64,000 nt of DNA from Gamsiella multidivaricata (lineage: Eukaryota; Mortierellomycota; Mortierellomycetes; Mortierellales; Mortierellaceae): contig NW_026251764.1 of assembly GCF_025024155.1 (NCBI RefSeq), forward strand, positions 124,001-188,000, in the 5' to 3' direction. Below the pieces are notes generated by a model. It was not told the DNA's origin and made no database searches. It saw nothing but the letters and a program-made list of their open reading frames with translations. Positions 39,700 to 49,042 of this stretch are shown here, piece by piece. Each line of letters opens with the position of its first letter. Position 1 is the stretch's first letter. The translations under genes and the position numbers were made by a program.

Positions 39700-41154
39700 A
39701 TGTCTCTTCAACAACAGGCCACTGTCGCCCCCACCGGCGCCGCTCTTTACGCTCGCTTCGCCCTCGCTGGCGCCATCTGCTGCGGTGTCACCCACGGTGC
39801 CCTCACCCCCGTCGGTAAGGATCTGGATCTCTTCGGGATCAACAACAAACACCACCCTGATCCGATCACAATCGCCTTTCCGTCTACTTTGCCACTAACT
39901 CTTTCCTCCTCTTCCTTTGGCACCATGTAGATGTCGTCAAGACCCGTATCCAGCTCGAGCCCACTGTCTACAGCAAGGTACCGTCATTTGTTCCTGAGGG
40001 GGGATTTTTTTTTTTTTTTGCCGGTCGTTTTTTCGTTGATCCCATGTACTTGTCTTGTTTCCGATATTCGGATAAAGGAGTACTGGGCTTCTTTCCACCT
40101 GCAGCAGACCTGTCAATCAGTCAATGGGCCAATGGGATCGGCGAGCAGAAGGAAGCAATAATCGATAGTGGACACATGTTGCCCGTGCTCGCTATCTCTC
40201 TCTTGCCTTCTCCCCGTACCTTTCGTGCCTGACTTTTTGTTTGGTCTGCAATCAGAGTGTACAAGTTGCAGCAATAACATGTCTCAAGGACCATACAAAA
40301 AAAAACGGCTTGTGGATGATCTTTATCCGTCTCCTAGACTGTGCCTGTGTACTCATCTATGACTGCTTGCAATGGTCAAAACCAATTAGGGTATGGCTGC
40401 CTCTTTCCGTCAGGTCGTCAAGGCTGAGGGTGCTGGCGTTCTCTTGACCGGATTCGGCCCCACCTTCGCCGGTTACTTCTTGCAGGGTGCCTTCAAGTTC
40501 GGAGGTTACGAATTCTGGAGGAAGACCTTCGTTGATGCCATCGGACAGGAGGCTGCCGTCAACAACCGCACCGCCATCTACTTGGTTTCCGCAGGTATTG
40601 CCGAGTTCTTCGCCGATGTTGCCCTCTGCCCCCTCGAGGCCACCCGTATCCGTCTCGTCTCCCAGCCCACCTTCGCCACCGGTCTTGTCTCTGGTTTCTC
40701 CCGTATCTTGAAGGAGGAGGGTGTCATCCGCGGTTTCTACTCTGGATTCGGCCCCATCTTGTTCAAGCAGATCCCCTACACCATGGCCAAGTTCGTCGTC
40801 TTCGAGCGTGCCTCCGAGGCCATTCTCGATTCCGTCGGCCCTAAGGAGAACCTCTCTTCCGGTACCTTGACCTCCATCAACTTGGGCTCTGGTCTCATTT
40901 CCGGTGTGGCCGCCGCCATCATCTCCCAGCCTGCCGATACCCTTCTCTCCAAGATCAACAAGGCCTCCGGCACTGGATCCGTCATGTCCCGCCTCGTCGG
41001 TTTGGCCGGCCAGCTCGGTGTCCGCGGTCTCTTCTTGGGCTTGGGTCCCCGTATTGTCATGGTCGGTACCCTCACCGCCTTCCAGTTCGCCATCTACGGC
41101 GACATCAAGAAGGCTCTTGGTGCCACCGGCGGTGTTGAGATTCGCAAGGCCTAA
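39700..41154 (+). CDS. MIR1: Mitochondrial phosphate carrier
   Basis: Three exons (39700-39814, 39931-39977, 40390-41154) encode 308 residues. The three tandem mitochondrial-carrier repeats are visible. The first signature [11 protein letters not shown] spans intron 1. The later ones are [11 protein letters not shown] and [11 protein letters not shown], each followed by the helix-2 region ([52 protein letters not shown]). The protein is most like Mir1/Pic2 and SLC25A3, which import inorganic phosphate with a proton across the inner membrane for ATP synthesis. Codon use is strongly C-biased (GTC, ATC, CTC, GCC) compared with neighbours, which marks a highly expressed gene. An AATAAA-type signal lies at about 41249. 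Confidence 0.96.
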
Positions 41155-41733
41155 ATCTCATAAACCATCCCGCTCGTCTCTTCAACCTCTTACTTCCTCA
41201 CCTCATCATTATTCATCATCGTCCTTACGAACGCACTCTATTATAAACAATAAAACGAAAATGCATAGAGATTCTGTACCAAACAATGATGCATTGACAT
41301 CCTTGTCCCTTTTGTTCAGGGACGCCTTGGATCATTGAGCGTTGTTAATAAATGCAACACGTCCAAGATCCGATTCATTTTATTCCCTCGCGTAGCTTGA
41401 TTAATTAAGGGTCGCATTGCGCTCGCAGTGTCATGAATGTCAAGTCGATGATATAGGTAGAACGCCTCTTCTCGCTGCGCTCAGGAACAGCCAAATCGGA
41501 AGGCAACACAGGAGCAACATGTCACACAGTCCCCAACATGCACCGTTTTCAGCACAGGTGCTCGATGACCTCGACCTCAACGAACGCAATGTAGGACAAT
41601 GTGCTGATCAGTTTTGACCGCATCCTTGGGATGCCTTGACCAATGATAGCAGTACTCATTCAGACCCCTTCCCCTTTGTGCTACTTTGCTTGGATAGTCT
41701 CACAGGACACAGGACAATGTACCAGGAGTGCCC
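41155..41733. other. Spacer between phosphate carrier and NRDE2
   Basis: About 580 bp holding the carrier 3' UTR and the NRDE2 promoter. Nothing else is recognised. Confidence 0.4.
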
Positions 41734-44700
41734 ATGTCCTCCGCACCACCGCCTTCATTCGACAGCTTTCCGGATATCTCTATACCCAGACCACAGTCTT
41801 CATCGGTTACGCCAGCAGCGCCACCAAGCTGGCGTATCCCGTCGTTCTCGTCCTTTCCGGTCGATAGTCCAACTGTTCTACCGCTAAGCGCTACCGCAGG
41901 CGTGCCAAGGGAAGAAGATCTCGTGAGCTCGAGTCGGTCGAAACACAGGGAGAGGAAAAAGGACAAAAAGAATGACCAAACGAGCGATCAGCGCCGCGAA
42001 GACAAAGACAGGAGCAAATACGGGACGCGCTCGAGCGACGATCGAGGCGACGGCGATCGAGACCGGCGGAAAGAGAGAAAACGGAGTCGAAGCAGGAGCT
42101 ACGACAGGTCGAGTCGGAGCCACAGAGACGAGAAGAGCAGCCGAGATCGAGATCGAGATCGGGATCGGGATCACTTAGAGAGTAAGGATCGACATAGGAA
42201 CAGTACAAGTAGCAGAAGCAGCAGGAGAGACAGTTCAAGGGACAAACATGCAGATCGGCAGCGCCGCGACCGAGTAGACCATCGCGATGACCGCGATCCA
42301 AGTCGAGATCGGCACCACCGCCACTCCAGCAGGCATGGATCAAATCGCGCACGAGATGGTAGCAAAAGCCCGGATCGCAAGAAGAGTCGGCGTGATGAAA
42401 TCAAGGAAGAGGAGAAGGAGAGCTGGGCCAGTCGTAGAAAACGGGACCAGGAGCAGGAATCAAACAAAATCATGTCAAGCTTTGCATTGTCGTCAGAGAA
42501 AAACAAACCAGGGACATGGATCATTGATGTCAAGGGCGACCAGGACTTTCACCGGTATGGAGGATTGGATCCACACACAGTACCTCGATTCTACCGCGCT
42601 GGAGGTGTGTTCTACGTCAGGTTTGAGTGTTTCATGGTCAGATGCAAGAACTTGTCGCTGTTGACCGGATTTCTAATAATGATTCCTTCAAATGATGTAG
42701 CTGGCCGGGTTTTGGGATTGCCAAGATCTATGCGGATTGATTTTGAAAAGACAAGGGCACTGGGCAACAAGGGCATTGTGATGAGGACGAGTGGCCGAAG
42801 CACAAAGCCAGCTCGATACAGCGACCTACATGCGACCTGGCGCGACCAAAGCCACGAGTACAAGCGGATCACACGTGCGAAGGCTGAGGAGCTTGCGATG
42901 GCGATGAATATCGCACGAGAGGACCCATCGTTCATATCGCTGGATGTGCGGTTACAGAACAGACAGGATGATCTTAGCATCAGCGACGATTCAGAACCGG
43001 AGAGAAGCGACAGTGAGGATGGGACTTTTGACAGCAGGAGAAAGCTTGATTATCGAGATATCCATGGCAAATCGGTTCACAAGGATGAGGATGAGGACTT
43101 GCTGCAGACGACCAGCGATCAGGAGGAAGAAGGAGCCGAGAGCGCATTAGACGTGTTGCGAAGGCGTAGAATGATGCTTGACGGCGAGTTGCGAAAGGTA
43201 AGGATCACAGCGGATTTTTGTTGGCAATGGAGATGAGGCTGTTTCAGGCGGACATGATCATTGACCTATCTATCCCTTCATTCATTACAGAACCCTAAGC
43301 AGCCCGAGAAATGGCTCGAGTTTATTGCAGTCGAGGATGAAATTAATTTGGTATCAAGCAGGCGATCTGTAGGAAACCATGCGGCCCATTCAGCTGGCCA
43401 TGCAGGGGTCAAACTGAGTATCTTTGAGCGAGCGCTTCAGTCGAACCCGACCAACGAACATCTGCTGCTTGAGTACATGACCACCTGCCGGCACAGCTGG
43501 GAGCCAGCCAAGGTCCTTTCGAAATGGGACGAGTTGTTGCAATCGCAGAAGATCCAGACAGCATGGCCAGGTCTTTGGATCAAGTATCTGGATTTCCGGC
43601 AGAGGCACTTTCTCAGCTTTTCGGTCAAGAACTTTGCTCGCGTTCTGGAGGATGCGCTGGACCGACTAGGCCAACTGGCCAGGTCAACCTGGCTGGCCTT
43701 GCAGAGGGCTGATGAGAAGACGGAGCTTCAGGCCCAGCTTGTTAAGGTCGAATCGGTCATGGTCCATGTCATAGCGCGTACATGGACCTTTCTAAAGCAA
43801 GCAGGTATGTCCTTCAGTTTGAATGTCTTTTAATACCTCCTTAATTAGGATAGTTTGCTGAAGCTCTTTGAAACGGATCATCTTCTACGAACAGGATATA
43901 TCGAGCGGGCACAAGGGATTATACAGGGTCAAGTTGAGTTTATATTCAACATGCCGCCCAGCCTAACAACTGAGTCGTGGGAGATCCAGATTGGAAGCCT
44001 TGAGGAATACTGGGACTCGGAGCTGCCTCGATTTGGAGAGAAGGATGCCAAGGGCTGGACGCACTACGTGAGCGAAGAGGATGAGGTCACCATGGAGAAC
44101 CAGCTGGATCAGACGACACTTCCAAAGCAAGATGACTTGGACGAGGAGCTGCTGAAGGCTTTTGCGGACAATGATGTTGATAGGTATCAGTACAGCCGCT
44201 GGGCAACACTCGAGAAGGATTTGAACCGCTTGTGTTGGTTCCCGATCCGAACCACAGGTACGAACTCGATGAATATTGCTTCCGGTCGATAACATTTCAT
44301 CGGCTGATGGAATACTAATGACATACCCCTTGTATCTGAATCTAGAGGATTTACCTGCCCAGCTGGAGAATGATCCCTATGGAATCATTATCTTTGATGA
44401 CATTCGACCGTTCATTGTGTCTCTTTACACAGCAGAGGCGCGTCTGCAGTTTGTGGACTGCATGTTCAACTTTCTCGGATTGCCTGTTAATTCGTTTGCT
44501 GGATCGAATGAATCACAGAGCTCTCTGTCTTCACCCGTCTCAAGACCGATGAGAGCCACCAGCTTCTACAATCCATACTTTCATGATTCGTTGCTTCTGG
44601 ACATGGGGATGGATATCCAGTCGTCACAGGATTCCAACCTGGGTCTGAAACGATTCTTTCCGCCGTTTGAGAACAAGGCCAAATTGGTCGAACGCGTCAT

Positions 44701-46867
44701 GAAGGAGATCGAGTGGGAACAGCAGCTTCGTGAGCCAGAGGAACGCGACTGGAACTGCGTGTGGAATCTGCCGATCCATTTGTTTCCTCATGGACCGGAT
44801 ACAATTTTTGGCAGGAGGGGCGGTGATTCCTCGGAAGAAGACGCGCGATACCGATGGGCGAATGTCAGCAGCCATGAAGAAGTCAAGGTCTCCAATAAGG
44901 TGTTCATAAGGTGATACGGTCGTTGCCGAGAGGAGTTTTTTTCTTCATCATTATGGCAAGAGGAACTATTTCCACAAAGAATATTTATTAATCTTTGCTT
45001 TGATTCTTCTTCTTCTTGACACCAGGAATACATTCCAGCAGTTAATTGATGTTGTCAAATTACCCAAGAACTACCAGCGCGGTCTTTCGTTATACCACTT
45101 GATGTTTGAGGCTTTGGACACTCTTTCTGCATCCAAGGGCCAGAAACTGGCAAAGAAATATCTAAAGGGCGATAGAATGGATCTGGAGCTCTGGAATGGC
45201 TATGCGCAAGCAGAGTTGACCCTCGGTCGCATCTCCGAGGTATGCTGCTGTGGGAGATTTTTTTGCATTCACTGCTTTGTAGTCATGTTTTTGAGATTTA
45301 TCTTCGAAGAACCCTACTAACATTCGTTTGCATTGACTTTGACAGGCAAGAAAGGTGTATTCGACGGCTCTTTCGATGTACAAGACGTTCCCTGCTGAGA
45401 ACCAAGCTCGAGCACCGCTTATTATCCGCTATTTCGCTGAACTGGAGTGGGCTCAAGGTCGCCCAGGGGTCGCACTAGTGATTCTTGTTGCATTCGCTGA
45501 AGGAGTCGCAGGTAACGTATACATGCGGGCAATTCTGCATTCTCTTTTATTGTTTTAAGGTAGAGAGACTAATGTCGTACGTATTTGTATTGTTCATAGC
45601 CGATATTCCAGGAGATGATGAAAAGGACATCCCAACACCGACCCCGACAAGACTGATCAAGGCGCGCCAGTTCTACTCTCAAAAGTCTGCTCAGCTTAAC
45701 CTTGGACGGCTCACAGATCTAGCTGACAATACGGATGCGATAGGAAGCAAATGGTTTGAGCCGGCCTTGGACCTGATTGTCTGCTTTGCCTGGTTTGAGT
45801 ACTTGTCATGGTCCACTGGCGTCGCTTTGGAGGCTGGAATTAAGGTCTTTGAGGATGCGATTCAGCAGCTTGATTTCCGAAATCCTGATTGTGAGATCGA
45901 GGTTCCTGTGGAGGTCCCTGGACGCAGTGCCACCAGTAAACACCAGCCATTGCTCTTTTCGTCGATTGCAGTGTCTGCAGACCTGGAGGTGGAGAAGAGG
46001 ACAACGAAGAAGAGGATCTGTACCGGTGCAGAGGCGGAGATGGTGTGGGTCCAGATGGCCAAGTTAGTCTACTTTCATTCCTTGCAGGCGGCTAGTCCCT
46101 CCAAGCGATCAAAGGCAGACGGAGCCGCAGGATTTCAACCACGCAATCTTAGGCATGTTGTTCAAGCAGGTCTGCAGAGGTTCCCAAACTGCACAGTCTT
46201 ACAATCGCTGTTCTTTTGGACAGAAGCGAAGCAGAGATTGCATGGCCGTGTTAGAACATGGGTGAACGAGCAGGTGATGTATGGTCAGGGTTCCCGACGG
46301 TTAGGTGGTGGAGGACCGCTGGCGAGCAAGGCACCGATGTGGATATTTGGGCTGTTCTATGAGCTCTGGCAACAGGAGCCGTATAATGTCCACGTGGTGC
46401 GATCGCTATTGGAATCTGCGCTCGAGTCGGCAAAGTCGGTGTCGTCCAGCTCGAGTCCAAACCTGTGGCTCGTTTATATTGAACTGGAGCTGCGCGAGAG
46501 TGTGCGGCAGCAAGAAGACAGGAACAACAGCGAAACTAAGGGTGGAAGCAAAGGCAAGGGCAAGGACAAGGATAAGAAGTCGTCCCGTATTGATCTGGGC
46601 ATTGAGTCGAGTAGCAGGGCGAAACAGCTGGTGATGCGGGCGGTGAATGATTGTCCGTGGTGCAAGGATCTGTACATGCTTGCGTTTGAGCCGCGGATGC
46701 GGAAGTTGTTCTCGATCGAGGAACTGGACCAGTTGTATCAGACGATGCTGGAGAAGGAGATTCGGGTGCGACATGAGATCCCGGAACGCGTGGTACCGGC
46801 GTCGAAGGATGTGGAAATGACTGAGGCGGACAAGGACAGTAAAGACGTGTCGATGGATGAGGATTAG
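41734..46867 (+). CDS. NRDE2: NRDE2 family protein (HAT/TPR repeats)
   Basis: Eight exons (41734-42604, 42701-43197, 43291-43804, 43895-44257, 44346-44910, 45026-45239, 45346-45511, 45600-46867) encode about 1485 residues. The N-terminus is Pro/Ser-rich, then highly charged and RS/RD-rich (SRSKHRERKKDKK, RDRDRDRD, SRSSRRDSSR). The family motif WIIDVKGDQDFHRYGGLD..VPRFYR and the segment VLGLPRSMRIDF follow. A long HAT-repeat superhelix comes next, for example NPKQPEKWLEFIAVEDE and KLSIFERALQSNPTNEHLLLEYM. It ends in a Lys/acidic tail. NRDE2 acts in the nucleus with the MTR4 helicase and in nuclear RNA interference and splicing (Nrl1 in fission yeast, NRDE-2 in worm). The ATG at 41734 is preferred. 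A few hundred bases upstream contain no alternative in-frame ATG. Confidence 0.92.
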
Positions 46868-47231
46868 GACGCATGCATTACATGGCACGGTATGACATTG
46901 TATGTAACGGATAGCCTGCATGCATCAATCAATGTATCCCGTTCGCTCGCGTGGGGATGGGTCCATGCGTAGAAGGATAGAATAAAGTATATCCCGATCT
47001 TGGTCGTCATTATCATCGCCCTTCCTTCACATTCTCGTCTGTCGTCTTCATCCTACTTCCTCGTTTACTTTCTTATCTCACTATCCACCCTGCCTACAAC
47101 GGCGGCATCACATCCAGTAATCCTACTGTACCCTACATCTAACCTTCATCCTTCATCCGTTTTAAAGTTTGGCCAAGTTGGGCACAACATTTTCGTCAAG
47201 GCTCATTTGTGAGTATTGGTCTCGTTAGGTC
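46868..47231. other. NRDE2 3' flank
   Basis: A polyadenylation-type AATAAA lies at 46981-46986, followed by a C/T-rich stretch. A fragment encoding GQVGHNIFVKAH in one frame (47172-47210) might belong to the nuclease relic that follows, but I cannot align it. Confidence 0.35.
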
Positions 47232-47453
47232 CGCTTGGCCCTGGCCCACAACATGCCCATAGTCCGTGCCGATGAATGGAGGGCCTCTATAACATGTTGC
47301 CAGTGCGGTACCTTAGGGAAGGTTGAAGGTCGGGTCATCAAGTGCCAACAATGCAATCAGGAGAGAGATCGAGACCAAAACGCTGGCCACAATATGGCTC
47401 GCGCCGCCCTCCCTCTATCTTGTAGAGCACCATGGGTGGCCTCCCGGAGCTGA
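47232..47453 (+). pseudogene. Relic of a Fanzor/TnpB-like RNA-guided nuclease (C-terminal end)
   Basis: An open stretch of about 72 codons preceded by a stop (TAG at 47226) and without a proper ATG-led gene upstream. It shows the ending typical of TnpB/OrfB and Fanzor proteins: a segment like the one before the zinc ribbon (IVRADEWRAS), a four-cysteine ribbon (TCCQCG, then KCQQC 12 residues later), and directly after it the RuvC-III-type motif RDQNAGHNMAR. In intact TnpB/Fanzor proteins the corresponding D-x-N-A-x-x-N carries the last catalytic aspartate. The RuvC-I and -II parts are missing, so it is a fossil. A TnpB captured from bacteria is the alternative; the element ends were not identified. 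Confidence 0.6.
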
Positions 47454-47684
47454 CACGTCCACATCAACATCAATAACAGCAACAGCAACAACGACAACAT
47501 TAAGCGCCGTGTGGAGCGGTAGTGTAGACACAGTGGAGGATGAAAAAAGAACAGAAAATTTAGTTTATTTCTCACGATTATGCAATGACTATTACCAGTC
47601 TTGCAAATATATAACATATATACATGTGTCCTTCACGGTGCGTTCGTTCGTCCTTGCATTTGTTGTTCACGAGGGGGGGATCGT

Positions 47685-48471
47685 TCAAGCGGTGCCGAGG
47701 GAATTCATAAGCACGGAAAGAAGAACGGTGGAGACAAATCCTGAGAGATACTTGAACCGCAAGAGATCCATGCCGCGCTTCTCCCACAGGTACTCGGAGG
47801 TGATGGCGGGAGCGACGGTGCCAAAGAAGAGGAACGCGCCCAGTTGTGCGGCCTGTAAGATCGTACCTGCCTGAGTCAAGTTCAAGAGCAGACCTGTTGT
47901 CCAAGCCTGGGGAAGGGGAAGGGGAATGTAATTATGACAACAAGACAGGGAAAGGAAAGCGTATTTAGAATAGGTCAAGAGTGCCTTTGCAATGGTCCAG
48001 TGCGATTATTTTTTATTACTTACCTTGCAAAGGCTGAGAAGAAACTCTTTGAGAAACAGACCAGGGAGACTGGCCTTAGGGTCCTTTTGCATCCAGTGAT
48101 CGCCATTCTTATCCTACGATGCCCGTCAAGAACCAGGTTGATATCGAGGGTGGGTGGGTTGGTTAGGAGATGCATCGGAATAAACGCGCTTTTTTGATGG
48201 AGAAGAAAGTCGTTTTGTTGCAGCCGTTGTCCCTTATATGGCGTAATTGGTTACCCTCTTCATGGCTGCGAGCCAGGATTGACCAAAGAGTGGGCCGTAT
48301 TGAAGGGAGAGGGAGAGTAGGACGAAGATGGCGCCCGTGGCTATTGTATGGTGTATATTACAAGCAAAGTGTTGGTGGAGTGTTAGAAAACAAGCATATC
48401 ATCGAGAAGCGTTATTATGGAGAGAGTACGTTACCGACGGTGGTGTGGTCAACGTGAGGAACGTAAATCAT
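47685..48471 (-). CDS. DUF1761 family membrane protein
   Basis: Four exons (48471-48435, 48340-48255, 48113-48024, 47906-47685) encode 144 residues. The first helix leads into QYGPLFGQSWLAAM, which matches the bacterial DUF1761 W/QYGPLFGKxW motif. Two internal helices follow, and the second family block reads GAFLFFGTVAPAITSEYLWEKR, close to the typical G-F-VAP-L-x-N-x-x-EKR. A final hydrophobic helix ends the protein. About four membrane spans are expected. Function is unknown in all organisms I am aware of. The gene lies between the nuclease relic and the transposon island. Its intron phases all close, so it appears intact. Exon 1 is only 37 nt. Confidence 0.82.
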
Positions 48472-48643
48472 TTTCTTTTTTCTTTTGTAAGCGCTGTGGA
48501 AGTGGATGTGGTGTGGTGTGGGGTGTGGTGTGGAGAATGGAGGGAAAGGGTCCTGCGTTTTTATATCGTCCCTACAGCATAGGCTTAAATCACAATGACA
48601 ACCTCTCGCCACCAATTTTTATACGCCTTCCTTCTAGTGATTG

Positions 48644-48669
48644 TAACTCGAGTTAACTCGAGTTAACTC
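48644..48669. repeat. Tandem palindromic 10-mer TAACTCGAGT
   Basis: The unit TAACTCGAGT occurs 2.6 times head to tail. Each unit is nearly self-complementary around the CTCGAG core, so the array reads as overlapping palindromes. It marks the left side of the mobile-element island. Confidence 0.85.
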
Positions 48670-48763
48670 TTCGATGACCTTACTGAATGTATTGTCAATT
48701 ATAGTCTTTTTATTTAAGACATTATTGCTAATTGACTTCCTTCTTTGGGAACTCAATGTGGCT

Positions 48764-48791
48764 GTCGATAGTGATGAAAAAGTTTCACTGC
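48764..48791 (+). repeat. Left copy of 28-bp inverted repeat flanking the island
   Basis: The sequence starting GTCGATAGTGATGAAAAAG matches the reverse complement of 51803-51830 at 25 of 28 positions. The unit is itself partly palindromic (TAGTG..GAAA..TTTCACT). The two copies are 3.0 kb apart and enclose both the pogo element and the hairpin element. Confidence 0.6.
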
Positions 48792-48932
48792 TAGCGACGG
48801 CCCATATGTTTGGTCCTGATTTGAGCAATCTGATTGGGTGAACATACACTACCATATTTAGAAACACGATGCCCAAGCTTACCCTCCGCCCTCTCTAACT
48901 GGAAGCGTTTCTTGCTGTTCACTCACACACTA

Positions 48933-49018
48933 CACTCCTTTTTGCGAAAAGGCCCAATTTTCATAGTAAATGTGGGCCTTTTCGCACTGAATTGAAAATA
49001 TAAGGGGTGTTATTCAGT
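48933..49018 (+). repeat. Left terminal inverted repeat of the pogo element
   Basis: Starts CACTCCTTTTTGCGAAAAGG and ends TGTTATTCAGT. It contains a perfect 13-bp stem (48944-48956 with 48973-48985) around a 16-nt A/T-rich loop. Confidence 0.93.
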
Positions 49019-49042
49019 GTTCTGTGACTATTTTGCTAGGAT

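Larger units (their letters stand above)
48472..48930. other. DUF1761 promoter and left flank of the repeat island
   Basis: Contains the palindromic tandem repeat at 48644-48669 and the left copy (48764-48791) of a 28-bp sequence that recurs inverted at 51803-51830. The rest is A/T-rich and non-coding. Confidence 0.5.

Noticed and set aside
47211..47231. A possible intron (GTGAGT...TTAG) joining upstream sequence to the nuclease relic.
   Set aside because: Only about 20 nt long, which is too short for a spliceosomal intron. The upstream frame has no nuclease-like residues.
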